DNA from: Tubulanus polymorphus
Taxonomy: Eukaryota > Nemertea > Palaeonemertea > Tubulaniformes > Tubulanidae
NCBI RefSeq assembly: GCF_964204645.1
Contig: NC_134035.1
Span: 2,184,001 to 2,248,000, forward strand
Reading direction: 5' to 3'
Length of the DNA: 64,000 bases
Part shown: one piece after another, positions 10,533-21,557 of the stretch
Numbering within the stretch: position 1 is the first letter of the stretch
Layout: every line of letters starts with the position of its first letter
Notes under the pieces: model-generated
What the model was told of the DNA's origin: nothing
Database searches by the model: none
What the model saw: only the letters and a program-made list of their open reading frames with translations
Position numbers and translations under genes: made by a program

Positions 10533-11868
10533 AAATACCAACAGAGGCTCCTCTTATTCATTGTGTTTGTGTTTCAATTAAAGCCATAAAACCATGAAAT
10601 GTATCCGATTACGGATTAGGTCATAAAATATAGTCATGTCGTAAGCGAGATCTTGCATTCTTTTACAATAGTATATATGATTATCTTTCGATTGGTAAAA
10701 GGTCACCGCAAAGCACTGTACTATGATAAATGTGTAGATCATTAGCTTAATTTGTTATTCATTTACTTAAAAAAGATGTTAGATGTTAGATTCGTGAACC
10801 GTTCAATGAGCGCAGGAAATCCCAGCATAAGCGTTGGGATTTTCCATTTCCGATTCGTCATTAGAATTCATAAATGTATATTGTCACAAATTAAGTATTC
10901 GGACAAGCAGCCATTGATATTTTGAGGTATAAATATTCAAGATTAAAAAGATTGAAGTCAGTCGAATCCATCCATAAAAACACCTTAAAATAAGTAAGTT
11001 TTTTGTCTCGGAAACTGCGCCTTACCTCGTATAGTGTAAGCAGAACTATAAATGTAACACTGAGTTGAGAATTAGAAAAATAGAAAATTTTAAAAATGCC
11101 CGCTATCAAGTAAAGAAGAGTCTCTCTATATCCTGGTGCTATCCAAACCATAATGATCAATGGTTAAGAGGTTCTTGATTAATTGACTTGAGCGGTTTAT
11201 ACCGAACTGCCCGCAACCGAGTAAAGAGGAGTCTCTCTATATCCTGGTTTCATCAAAACCGTACATAATCGCAGGGCTTAAGAAGTTCTAATGCATTTTC
11301 AAACAGCCGATTAGTTTGATATTTATAAACCTAATAAACAATGTCAACCAAGCTTCTACTTTCGCAGAAAGTCCATATATACACTTACAGCAAACCTTAC
11401 CTAGCTCTTGTGAAGTTGGACCGGCAAAAAACTGATCCGAGTTAAGTGAAAGTCCGAGCTCAGGAAGGAAATGATTTCTTTTGTTTCTGCCCGAGTTGGT
11501 TCATGTGTTAGATAGACGTGGACTCTTAGATTCAGAGTCCATGGATAAACAGTGCATATTTTAAATTCTATTAAGAAAATTCGTTTCAGCGTGTTATACG
11601 TTTATATCAATAATTATTTCTAACATCGAATGTTTCCATTAAATGATATATATTAGTTAACATGTGCTTGTCTTAAAACTATTAATAAAAGTTCAGGCCT
11701 GACCTCATGTGTGGGCTCTCTCATTAGCCAACAGAGGTGCACTTACAACATCCATGGACGTATGAACTACTGTTTATACGTCCATGCTTCATCATAAGGC
11801 GTACAAATCCCACTTTGAAATAAGCTTAAAATACGGAAAAGGCCTTGTGTAAACCGTCATCAAAAATC
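10533..11868. other. Intergenic DNA with a short tandem duplication
   Basis: AATTAAAG near 10574 may serve as the poly(A) signal of the upstream receptor. A block with TAAAGARGAGTCTCTCTATA and CCTGGT occurs twice (about 11098-11175 and 11210-11290). Two small hairpins lie at 11515-11545 (ACTCTTAGATTCAGAGT) and 11750-11795 (CATGGACGTATG / CATACGTCCATG). No gene is recognised. Confidence 0.5.
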
Positions 11869-12843
11869 TTATTTCTGACGATGTTTTGTCCGTGTAACCA
11901 AATCAAAGAGTATACGGCGAAATTTCGAGTTGGCCGCGACGTAAACGAAAAAGTTCAGAAACGAATCGTTCACCGACATCATTAGTGAAAACTTTCGCAA
12001 CGTACCTCGCCATGCAGCCTTACTACCGGCTAAAGAAGCCAGTCTATCGATACAGGGCGATATTTCACAGATAATAAACAGAAACACGATCATTAAAACG
12101 GTAGTCGTCGCCTGCGAAACGGATTTAGATTCTTTCCGTGTAGCGCCGAGTTCGGTCTTATTCGACGTGAGTTTAACGGCTTTGAATATGATTAGAAAAT
12201 TGAATATTATCAGCGCTAACATCGGACCAAAAGCTACAGCAACGTAATATCGCACATTATCTTTAACTGACTTGGGTAATGCATAGATTTCTAGTGATTT
12301 GTCACATATGTTTGGTCTGTAGCCATATTTTGCAGTAATTGCGCCGTGACAGCGCCAAATAACTGCAACCAGTAACAAAATGACAAAGACGATATTGAAT
12401 TTTGCTTTACTGATCCAACGTCGAGCAAAAAATGGAAAATATAAATTGATCACTCGGTCGGCCGATACAGCGGGAATAAACATATTCCTGAATTGTAGGG
12501 ATGTCCCATAAGCATACAAAGATGGTATAAAAAATGCGGGATAGACATTCGCTCCTCCGAGGCGGAATACCATAGTTCCTTTCAGAAAGTAGTATGCCGC
12601 AAATCTTACAGCAAAATAGAAAAAGGAACATATCAAATACAGAATATCAGCAGCGGCCAAAAGTTGTAGCAAGTGAAACGATACGATAGGAGATTGAAAA
12701 GCGCGTAAAACAATGATGTTCACGATATTCAAAACGACTCCAAATACACAAATCGGTCCAATGTAGAAAATGTTCAACATCGAAATGATTTCCCGACTCG
12801 GTCTCTCCGGGCAAAACAGACCTCCGTAAGTTGTTGCGTTCAT
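11869..12843 (-). CDS. Class A GPCR, FMRFamide-receptor-like, second type
   Basis: A 324-residue intronless receptor starting at ATG 12843. N-terminal NAT is a glycosylation site. TM2 has LLAAAD (D66). TM3 ends SADR (127-130), then VINLYFPFFARRW, the same YxPFxAxRW pattern as the receptor at 9501. ECL2 C180 could pair with a TM3-side cysteine, but none is obvious there, which is unusual. The TM6 start is SQATTTVLMIVFLF. TM7 reads FLNFFVY, keeping an NxxxY-like motif without proline, followed by a helix 8 (NSKFRRIL). It sits between members of the ERA subfamily. It is probably a peptide receptor; the ligand is unknown. Confidence 0.85.
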   Translation of the reverse strand: MNATTYGGLFCPERPSREIISMLNIFYIGPICVFGVVLNIVNIIVLRAFQSPIVSFHLLQLLAAADILYLICSFFYFAVRFAAYYFLKGTMVFRLGGANVYPAFFIPSLYAYGTSLQFRNMFIPAVSADRVINLYFPFFARRWISKAKFNIVFVILLLVAVIWRCHGAITAKYGYRPNICDKSLEIYALPKSVKDNVRYYVAVAFGPMLALIIFNFLIIFKAVKLTSNKTELGATRKESKSVSQATTTVLMIVFLFIICEISPCIDRLASLAGSKAAWRGTLRKFSLMMSVNDSFLNFFVYVAANSKFRRILFDLVTRTKHRQK

Positions 12844-12894
12844 ATCTCAGTGAAGACAAATTGCTGAATGAATTCAATGAATATCAGCGAAACT

Positions 12895-13146
12895 GTAAGG
12901 ATGTCTCTATTGTGTTCAAGATTGAATGGTTCTATTCACTGGTCAATTTGCTCAGAATCGATGGACGACTGAATTTAATCCGTTCCAATTTGTATCTCGT
13001 TAGCAACTTTCTCCCGATAGACATAACGTTAAAGTTTTATTCAAAATCCTGTACGAGAGCAAAATGTGAAAATAACTTTTATTTATAGATCTTATAATGT
13101 AAAATATGATATCATCACTACAACCGAGTTTTTATAAAGAGTTCCA
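12895..13146 (-). repeat. 5' flank copy matching 8935-9197
   Basis: This is the second copy of the upstream block described at 8935-9197. It lies 50-300 bases 5' of the start at 12843. Similarity fades after the GAGTTTTTATAAAGAGTTC segment. Confidence 0.65.
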
Positions 13147-14336
13147 TCTAGTTCATTTTCAGACCCCAATAAAGATATTGAATATGTAGATGTATTCATT
13201 TCTAGCTGTCGGAAATAAGATTTAAATTCAACGCGCTATTGCTGCGTGTGAAAATCAAAATACTATTGAAATCGAAAAGTTCACACAAGTTAGCCTCGAA
13301 ATACGCCGTCTTCAATCTTAAACAATTCTCAGATCTTGATCTTGATATTTTACTGCGTCTATGACTGCGTTGCCGCATATTGGTGACGCAAGGAGTTGCT
13401 CAATTCGGGCGAGCTTTGAGGTAGTGGTATACTACTTGCTTCAATTTCGCCCTATATGTACAGGCGTTTTAGTCCATGGTCCACTACAGATCTTGGGGAA
13501 AAGGTGTTACCGTACGTGATAATTCCGAGATGTACGGTACACTGACAGCTTGTTAGTATTTCCGCTGCTTGTGCGTGATGATACAGGAGAGATACAGTCC
13601 TCATTGGGGATGGCAATCGTGCCAGGTGATCTTTTGATCTAGTGAATTCACGGCGCTATGAATAACACCCTACCCCCAACAAAATTGATCACAACTATTT
13701 CTTATACAAATATCTACTGTCAAAGATATAAGCCGCAATTTGGACCGGACTAAAATTTGGCCCGTGCCTAATTAGAGAGCGCGCAAACCAATCATGCAAA
13801 AATACTGAAAAATGCTTAGAAAAACGAAGTGAAGTGAATCACTTTCAGAATCAGTTTTTATAGTTTGGATAATTCTCTAAACACTCGTATCATTAACATT
13901 CGTATCTCCCCCTCTCCCCTCTCCCCTCGCCTCTGTCCTCTCCTCTCCGCCCCTCTCTTCTCCCCCTCTCCCCTCTTTCCTCAGTTGTTCTATCCGTGTT
14001 TCCTCTGTCGTTCTAATTGATTCAAATATTGACTTAACCAATCTCGAGTTCATCTTTACTTCACAGAAATAACGTTTATATATGTTTATTCAAAGGTATT
14101 AAAAACATATAGCAACAAAATTTATAACATGCGAATTTAGTAAAATGGTGAAGAAGAAAAGAATTGTTTGTAGTAACTGGTGTTCTAGAGGCCGAGAACC
14201 TAAGTACCTCTCGCGTCGTAGTATTTATTTCCTTATGTCCTCCAAATCGGTTATCACTATTATTTTCTAGTATGTGCCAGATTTGAATAAATAATGCTCC
14301 TACGAGGCACCTGCACCTTATCATGCATCAACTCCT
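13147..14336. other. Intergenic DNA with a CT-rich tract
   Basis: A C/T-rich simple-sequence tract (CCCCTCTCCCCTC pattern) occupies about 13907-13990. The block 13740-13870 shares TAATTAGAG and flanking pieces with 30100-30220, suggesting a decayed dispersed repeat. No gene is recognised. Confidence 0.5.
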
Positions 14337-15860
14337 TGACTCCAACAACATGACTCCAAACTTGAAATCAATGGTTATTTTTGACTGAATTTCTACAGCG
14401 GATTTTCACACAGAAATATTCACGAATTTCTCGTCCCAGTAAAAGATATATGTAGAAATTTACCACATAGTTACACGTTGCAAACTGAGTTGTAATGTCA
14501 TATAGAAAATCTCTCTGCTCCGGTGGAATGGGCAAAAATGAAGTAATAGTATTTGGAAGTGTGAATATTGCGAATGCGAGTGAAACTGTTAGAAGCATTA
14601 TTGTTGTCCGTTTTGATTTTGTAGTTTTCTTATCGGTCGAAACTATTTTTGAACCTCTGAATAGCTGAATCATGATAACTGTATTTGATATTAGAATCAA
14701 AATTAACGGTAAAAAGTTAATATGGATGGCCAGTATGACGAACAGTTTCAATTGGTCGAATAATTCGTGGAAACATCCGAAAGACTGGTCGGTAAAATGT
14801 ATTGATAAAGTAGGAAAAAGGTATAGAAACAGCGCATTAATTGCGGTTATTATCAATGAAGTCAATCTAGCGAATCTCGGTGTACATATCAAACGAGATT
14901 TGAACGGGAAGAGCACAACTGCCACACGTTCTAGAGTTATTACTACTATTAACCACGAACTATTGCAGGCTGCAAGCGCCATCATAAATTCATAGTTTTG
15001 GCAACTGATCACCGAGTTCATCATGAATATAGGACCATCGTCAACGTGCAAGAGAACAAACTGTAAAACAGGCATCAGAGTAAAATTGAAGCAGTACGTG
15101 AAATCACTGAACGACAAAATGATAAGATAGTTAGCGTAAGATAAACTGCGAAATCTGCGACTTATCATTATCAGGAAAGTAGCTGAATTTCCAAAGGCTC
15201 CAAAAAGGAACAGGATCAGCAGAATGACCAGTGACACAGTACGGTAGATTCCAGACCTGTTCGCTACAGACATGATGACAATGTAACTGTTATAAGTTCG
15301 GCCGATTTGCATCTGAGTAGAATTCATTTTTCATGCAGAACAAATGAGAGTGCTCTGAATGTCTGAGAGTGTACTGGAACTGATCGTATTTTCTCGCGTA
15401 TTGGAAAATTAATTTGACTCTAATAAAAAGATATCCTCAAAGTCTTTGTTAAAGCTGCAATTCATTTGTAATATCCATTGTTAACAGTGAATCAATAATC
15501 AATTCTTTGAAACTTTATACAATAGACTCAGATTTTGTAAAAATTTAACTAAATTAATTCTCAATATTCGTTGTACTAGAATTCCTTGTAACTGGTCGAA
15601 CATTATAAAGAGTAAAACATCTGAACAGGTTGGAAAATATCTGACATTTCTGTACAGGGAAAACACAGGTAAAATAACTTCAGATCATTATTCAGCTACA
15701 TCAATACATAGGCTCCTAGCCAGGAGTTCGTTATTTCTGAAATGTAAATTTTCTATTTTCTATTAGAAAGACAAATCACAGAGCTCCCGCATTCGACACA
15801 CACTCGTTTCTAAATCAATTCGACAAATAATTACGTTGCATAATTCGTTGATTGACGAGC
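14337..15860 (-). repeat. Segmental duplication, copy A
   Basis: This spans the receptor gene at 14368-15327 plus both flanks. It is matched by 16549-18110 (copy B), including 3' flank ACTCCAACAACATGACTCCA and the 5' flank out to TTCGACAAA. The two copies are separated by the inverted-repeat element at 15869-16500. The spacing between copies is about 2.2 kb. Confidence 0.8.
14368..15327 (-). CDS. Class A GPCR, clustered subfamily, member 3
   Basis: A 319-residue intronless receptor beginning MNSTQMQIGR. TM1 GAFGN and TM2 LSFSD are present. TM3 ends TLERV (131-135), so the DRY arginine is kept. LICTPRFAR, ECL2 C185 (FGCFHELF), TM6 FTLPN, TM7 NYVVNFYIY and LLLGREIREYFC follow. It differs from the copy at 16583 by roughly 19 substitutions plus the C-terminus (CRNSVKNNH here). 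Ten of those substitutions fall in residues 73-117 (TM2, ECL1, start of TM3), the part of class A receptors that often shapes ligand access. Both frames are intact. Confidence 0.9.
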   Translation of the reverse strand: MNSTQMQIGRTYNSYIVIMSVANRSGIYRTVSLVILLILFLFGAFGNSATFLIMISRRFRSLSYANYLIILSFSDFTYCFNFTLMPVLQFVLLHVDDGPIFMMNSVISCQNYEFMMALAACNSSWLIVVITLERVAVVLFPFKSRLICTPRFARLTSLIITAINALFLYLFPTLSIHFTDQSFGCFHELFDQLKLFVILAIHINFLPLILILISNTVIMIQLFRGSKIVSTDKKTTKSKRTTIMLLTVSLAFAIFTLPNTITSFLPIPPEQRDFLYDITTQFATCNYVVNFYIYLLLGREIREYFCVKIRCRNSVKNNH

Positions 15861-15868
15861 GATTTGAA

Positions 15869-16500
15869 AACGCTCGCGCGCGTCTAATAAACTAGTTAAC
15901 CGTTAAAGTACTGTTCGTTTCGTTGTTTCTATATTCTACACCGATGTAGCAGGGCTATAAACCATGAAGATTGAGGGGTTAAAGGGGTAGGCGGGTGGAT
16001 CGGCCTTTAGAACACCAGTTACTACAAACGACTTCTTTTCTTTCACCTATACTAATATCACATATTGTTATAAATTATATTGCTATAAGTTTTTTAATAC
16101 CTTTGTTCTATATACATGTGAACGCAATTTTTGTGAACTTGAGCAAATATTGGTTAAGTCAATATTGCATCCCATAGAAACTGGTTCAGGAAGTGAACCA
16201 CAAACGAACAGTACTTTAACGGTTAACTAGTTTATTAGACGCACGAGCTTTCGCTACTAATGTATAGTAGCTTATCTCATTCACCTGATGAATCTACTAT
16301 ACAATAGTAGCGAAAGCTCTAGTCAGTAACCTGACTGTGGTTTAGCTTCACGATCGGATATTTTCACAAACAACATATAAGCCCATCCGATTATAAAAAG
16401 CTTACCACCAACGATTAGGTAACTAACTACGAAAGCTCGTGCGTCTATAAACAAGTTAACCGATAAAGTACTGTTCGTTTCGTTGTATCTACTTCGTTCA
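15869..16500. mobile_element. Compound inverted-repeat (foldback MITE) insertion
   Basis: A block reading GTTAACCGTTAAAGTACTG with CGTTTCGTTGT occurs forward at about 15895-15935, reversed at 16200-16245, and forward again (GTTAACCGATAAAGTACTG) at 16452-16490. Between the second and third copies, 16245-16319 is a near-perfect hairpin: GAGCTTTCGCTACTA, a short loop region, then TAGTAGCGAAAGCTC. A related hairpin lies at 61020-61116. This suggests one or two nested non-autonomous DNA elements inserted between the two receptor duplicates. No coding capacity was found. Confidence 0.65.
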
Positions 16501-16548
16501 ATCTACAAGTAAGTAATCACTATTATTTTCTAGCTTATTGCATCGACT

Positions 16549-18110
16549 CCGTGACTCCAACAACATGACTCCAAACTTGAAATCAATTTTTGACTGAATC
16601 TCCACACCGGATTTTCACACAGAAATATTCACGAATTTCTCGTCCCAGTAGAAGATATATGTAGAAATTTACCACGTAGTTACACGTTGCAAACTGAGTT
16701 GTAATGTCATATAGAAAATCTCTCTGTTGCGGAGGAATTGGCAAAAATGAAGTAATAGTATTTGGAAGGGTAAATATTGCAAATGCGAGTGAAACTGTTA
16801 CAAGCATTATTGTCGTACGTTTTGATTTTGTAGTTTTCTTATCGGTCGAAACTATTTTTGAACCTCTGAATAATTGAATAATTATAACAGAATTTGATAT
16901 TAGAATCAAAATTAACGGTAAAAAGTTAATGTGGATGGCCAGTATGACGAACAGTTTCAATTGGTCGAACAATTCGTGGTAACATCCGAAAGACTGGTCG
17001 GTAAAATGTATTGATAAAGTAGGAAAAAGGTATAGAAACAGCGCATTAATTGCGGTTATTATCAATGAAGTAAATCTAGCGAATCTCGGTGTACATATCA
17101 AACGAGATGTGAACGGGAAGAGCACAACTGCCACACGTTCTAGAGTTATTACTACTATTAACCACGAACTATTGCAGGCTGCAAGGTCCATCATAAATTC
17201 ATAGATTTGGCAACTGATCACCGAGTTCATCATGAATACAGGACCGTCTTTAACGTGCAAGAGAACAAATTGTAAAACAGGCATAATTGTAAAACTGACG
17301 CTGAACGTGAAATCACTGAGAGACAAAATGATAAGATAGTTAGCGTAAGATAAACTGCGAAATCTGCGACTTATCATTATCAGGAAAGTAGCTGAATTTC
17401 CAAAGGCTCCAAAAAGGAACAGGATCAGCAGAATGACCAGTGACACAGTACGGTAGATTCCAGACCTGTTCGCTACAGACATGATGACAATGTAACTGTT
17501 ATAAGTTCGACCGATTTGCATCTGAGTAGAATTCATTATTCATACAGATCAAATGAGGGTGCTCTGAATGTCTGGAGTGTACTGGAACTGACCGTGTTTT
17601 CTCGCGTATTGGAAAATTAATTCAACTGTAATATAAAGATATCATCAAAGTCTTTGTTAAAGCTGCAATTCATTTGTAATATCCATTAACAGTGAATCAA
17701 AAATCAATTCTCTGAAATCTAACACAATAGACTCAGATATGGTGAAAGTTTATCATGACATTGTGTAACTAAACCGATTATCAATATTCGTTGTACAAAA
17801 AATTCGTTGTAAATGGTGAATTATCCGACGGAGTAAAATATCTGAACAGGTTGGAAAATATCTCTAATTTCTATACAGGGAAAATAGCTTCAGTTCATTA
17901 TTCAGCTACATCATTAGCCAGGCGTTCTCAAGGCCTCACGTTCGCAAGTTCGTTATTTCTAAACGTAATTTTTCTTATTTTTTCTATTAAAAAGACAAAT
18001 AACAGAGATCCCACATTCGACAAACACTCGTTTCAATCAGTTAGACAAATATTTACGTTGTCTAATTAATTGATTGACGAGCTATTTGAAAACGGTTTTG
18101 AATTCATGGA
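16549..18110 (-). repeat. Segmental duplication, copy B
   Basis: This is the counterpart of 14337-15860, carrying the receptor at 16583-17536. It starts with the shared 3' flank ACTCCAACAACATGACTCC and ends beyond TTCGACAAACACTCG. Confidence 0.8.
16583..17536 (-). CDS. Class A GPCR, clustered subfamily, member 4
   Basis: A 317-residue intronless receptor and the closest relative of the gene at 14368 (about 94 percent identity by eye). It has the same N-terminus (MNSTQMQIGR), TLERV at the TM3 end, LICTPRFAR, ECL2 FGCYHELF, NYVVNFYIY and LLLGREIREYFC. Differences cluster in TM2-ECL1-TM3: SLSDFTFSVSFTI against SFSDFTYCFNFTL, and VKDGPV against VDDGPI. It ends CGDSVKN. Intact frame and conserved cysteines argue for function. 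Confidence 0.9.
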   Translation of the reverse strand: MNSTQMQIGRTYNSYIVIMSVANRSGIYRTVSLVILLILFLFGAFGNSATFLIMISRRFRSLSYANYLIILSLSDFTFSVSFTIMPVLQFVLLHVKDGPVFMMNSVISCQIYEFMMDLAACNSSWLIVVITLERVAVVLFPFTSRLICTPRFARFTSLIITAINALFLYLFPTLSIHFTDQSFGCYHELFDQLKLFVILAIHINFLPLILILISNSVIIIQLFRGSKIVSTDKKTTKSKRTTIMLVTVSLAFAIFTLPNTITSFLPIPPQQRDFLYDITTQFATCNYVVNFYIYLLLGREIREYFCVKIRCGDSVKN

Positions 18111-18225
18111 TCAAGTTTTAGAGCTTTCTTGTTCCGGACAGATCCGGCAGCTATAGAAATTGATAACTAATGTCATTGCAGTTTACAAAAAAAGACCCGG
18201 CCGATTATGAGAAAACATGGTTTCA
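18111..18225. other. Unassigned spacer
   Basis: A short AT-rich spacer between the receptor duplication and the repeat block. Nothing is recognised in it. Confidence 0.4.
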
Positions 18226-18535
18226 GTTTTTTAATCTAAATACAGTCGGTCACCGCCTCATTAACTAATTAATGAGACCAGTGAAACCAATATTTATTGT
18301 ATAAGAATTCATGCAAATAATTCTTCATTAATTTTCACAAAAATCTACATCTGCAGGTTGGAGGCGCAAGTTGCTTTTTTGAACAATGTCCTGTCGCGCT
18401 CGACAAACTGGAACCATGACCGTGACCGAGGCGTGATTAGCTTATGTACATTCTGTACATGAGTCAGTTATAGATATATATCGGCTGTCATACGAGACAC
18501 ATGTACAGTTTTGTGTGGGTTTAGGATATTTTGAA
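18226..18535 (+). repeat. Detached end of the foldback arm
   Basis: Pieces TACAGTCGGTCA, GGAGGCGCAAGTTGC, AACTGGAACCATGACCGTGA, GGCTGTCATACGAGACACA and GTACAGTTTTG match, in order, the outer ends of the foldback palindrome (26384-26550, and reversed at 28975-29200). An extra 90-base segment separates the first two blocks. It abuts the first 3-kb tandem unit. Confidence 0.7.
18358..18462 (+). pseudogene. Small exon-like cassette, copy A
   Basis: A 34-codon open stretch ending in TGA, preceded by CTGCAG. It contains EAQVAFLNN and TNWNHDRDRGVISL. Two further copies occur at 26384-26488 and, reversed, at 29045-29149. Many differences among copies change amino acids, so purifying selection is not evident. 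It may be a terminal exon captured by a repeat, or simply an open frame in it. Function is unknown. Confidence 0.35.
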
Positions 18536-20048
18536 TATGCGAGAAACTGGGAAAAAAAACTGCTCGTGGCATCTAGAACCCGTCGTTCTCTCCCAGACGA
18601 AACTAGGAATATCCCCGATTCAAATCTACTCTTAAGCCTAATTCTTTCATAGAAAATTGTTTCTTTAATAGTTTCAGAGCATTTTTTTCTGGTTACACAG
18701 TGAATTAGTGGTAGTTGAATGCACTATTTTAGAGAATAAAATTTAATTTGCTTGAAATTCTTCCTTTGGCATGTGAGCCTATCGCTTTACCGGATGCTAA
18801 TACATTCCGCTGACAAAAGAGTTCTATCAAAAATGGTTTGAAATTCGTTTTAAAAAGATGTTCCCCTTCGAAAAACCTCAAACGATAGTAGGATTATTCA
18901 TATACAATGGAACCGTATTAAACATTGAACGCAATTCGGCTAATAAAAATATATCTTTATTACTCGCATGCCACAGTGTGATAGCGAGGCTGAGTTAGAT
19001 ATCTACCGTACAGTGCTGCCCCTATGAATTACGATAGCGGAATTTTTGTGAACTAAAATAGTGGTGCATATTTACCGCCGGAATTTAAATGTCCTTGTTA
19101 CGTAAAATACGGACCAGTGTGGCGCCTAATTCTGATTGAATATGATACTATGAAAACGTTCTGAATTTTGTATGATATTGCCTTATTTTTTAGGTAACAT
19201 ATTTAATTCTTTTTAACTAAAATTCACTTACTTATCAATTAATATAGTATTTATATACAGAATAACTGATTCATTTACATTTTTGAATGATAATTTATCA
19301 TCTGAATTGACAAAATGTCCATATTTTTTCTTCGATATGTTCTAATTGCGCGCAAATAATCAGGGAACATACAAACACCTGTCGTTCTCTCCCAGACCAT
19401 ACTAGAAATACCCCGAGTCAAATTTACTCTTTCAAGGCTTATTCTTCAATAGAAAAATTGTTTGGTTCAACGTTCAGAGCATTTTTAAGAGTTTAACAAT
19501 TTTCCTCGGAATCCGGCCCGCAAATCGGTAATTAGTTCGTCCACTAAAGCCGTTCGAAGACTCTGGCAAGCGAGTATTATGTTAGTTCACGTTTTCCACG
19601 CTAACGTTATACATAGCGGCAGCACAAGACGGTCAAGAATGAATTGATCGCGCTATTTTACTGTGGAGCGGGCTCAATTCAATTGCTAATTCTTTATTTA
19701 CAGTGAACTATTCCCTCAATTGATAAAGACTTTAAAGCCACGATGATTTTGAATGTACGAATTTTGATATTGGGTGAGAAGATAAGAATTCATGATACTT
19801 CATGTCCTCAGGGACGCACAGGGGGACCTCACTCCAGTTGACTTTGCTTTGCAGACATGTCACGACACAGAGGCCGGCCCGCGGCCCTGACTCGACCAGT
19901 TTCAAGTTGCAATGGCTTTCTCCCACTGCCACAGGCTGGGCTCTTGTGTAAAACGAGAATCTGTTAATCCAGTGCCGCACTGAAAACTGCTGAAAACTTT
20001 TGCTTAAGCCTTTACTATGTCAGAGTAATTGTACTGTTTTGCTTCCCT

Positions 20049-20220
20049 TACCCATCCTCCCTCAACCTCTCACCCCTTCCTCGACCTCTCACCCCATCCT
20101 CCCTCAACCTCACCCCAACCTCTCACCTCATCCTCGCCCAACCTCTCACCCCATCCTCCCTCAACCTCACCCAACCTCATCACCCCATCCTGCCTCAACC
20201 TCACCCCAACCTCTCAGTCA
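20049..20220 (+). repeat. C/T-rich minisatellite in tandem unit 1
   Basis: About ten degenerate copies of CTCAACCTCTCACCCCATCC. All open frames through it are low-complexity Pro/Ser/His runs and are not believed to be genes. The equivalent tract in unit 2 is 23107-23265, with fewer copies. Confidence 0.85.
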
Positions 20221-20549
20221 GTCTCCCTGTTAATGTGATTTCAATTTTAGAATTTCAGGTTTTCCTCTGTCGGGCTGTGGTGTAAGCTTCATCACGAATA
20301 CTGGACATGGTGGACTTCAACTGAAATTTATCACAGGCTAGTGAATGTGTGAGTAGAATTTCTTATAAGTTTCCAAAACAATTATGAGAAAGCAGTTTAT
20401 CTGTAAACACTGTTTACACTGCATTTCATAACAATTGTCAATGGGGTTATTTGTAGCATCCCTGTAATTGTGTTGCAGGAATTATAATTCAGGGTTTTAG
20501 TAAGAGCATCAATTTTAACCTTAGAAATTAATTGAATATTTGACATCAT

Positions 20550-21240
20550 TGAATAAAAATCGTTTTTGGACCGAATTTGGCGGGCGAATTTCATGTAAAT
20601 TTGTGACGAAAATAAGGGGGTCGAAACACGACATCCTGAATATCTCATTTTAGGAGCATCGGATCCGAAATGTAACCTCATATTTGTAATCAGCACCCCA
20701 AAAAACACGTCTACACAAAATTCCATTAAAATTGGGCCAAAAAAAAATTTTGACTTTGTACCCCATTTTTGGGGTGCATATTTTGGGCATTAAAACCCTT
20801 ATTTGCTCATGAAGATGAATTCCGATTCAAAATCTGATTGCGGATCCGGAATCTACACCTCAGAATACATATTCCTACTAATTTTCGAAGGAATCAGAGA
20901 AAAAAATATTTTCGCCGAAAAAAAACTCCTGGACTAACACCTTAGATTTTTGCCATTTTTTGCCAAAAAATCGAATCTCTTCGATTTGCTTAAGATTTTA
21001 GTCCGCTATATTTTAAGGGGTGCTGATTCCAAATCCGCAATCAGATTTCGAATATCTCAAAAACTCTGGGGTCCAAGACCTTTTGAAAATTTAGGGGGTC
21101 CCTCAAAAATTCGAATTTCTCATTTTCTGGGCCTCAGATCCAAAAAATTCTTTCAGATTTGTAATCAGCACCCAAGAATACATGTCTGTACTGAATTTCA
21201 TCGAAATCTGAGACAAAAAATATTTGACCCCTGACACTCA
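20550..21240. repeat. Degenerate internal repeats of the 3-kb unit
   Basis: The motif family TTTGTAATCAGCACCC / GGTGCTGATTCCAAATCCG recurs several times, sometimes inverted, together with TCTCATTTTNGGNGCATCNGATCC. The section repeats at 23585-24270 in unit 2. It looks like an old satellite nested in the larger unit. Confidence 0.6.
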
Positions 21241-21421
21241 TTTTTGTGGAGTAGCCTACCTTAGATTGCCATTTCTCTGATACACCGGTAACTAGGCTTT
21301 ACTCTAACTCTGTATGTTAGATTTGTGGCCTCAAATCTATTAAGTTTCATGTATATTTTTTAGGATGTTTGTCATCATTAGGAACTACATGTATGTATTG
21401 ACGTTTTTGTTTGTTGATCAG

Positions 21422-21557
21422 GACTACATCAGATGAACTGGATGAATATATGTTGGCAGCGTTAGAACTCACCGAGAGGATAAACAAACAAACAAACGAA
21501 CACATATTGGGAGAACTTGACTTCAGTTATAGTGAACTTTATGTCCACGAGGACTAA
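21422..21557 (+). pseudogene. Exon-like frame of unit 1, frameshifted
   Basis: After an AG acceptor it reads TTSDELDEYMLAALELTERI, then a 4-base expansion of the AAAC run (AAACAAACAAAC) shifts the frame and a TAA follows at 21555-21557. The unit 2 copy (24452-24614) lacks the expansion and reads on. The parent gene is unknown. Confidence 0.45.

Noticed and set aside
19732-19980. Minus-strand frame with a faint Sushi/CCP look (VTCLQS...W...PLC)
   Set aside because: Only part of one domain can be imagined, there are no splice partners, and the second unit (22790-23040) breaks the frame.
20000-20238. Pro/Ser/His-rich open frames (also 23058-23330)
   Set aside because: These are translations of the C/T-rich minisatellite in the 3-kb unit and shift frame between copies.
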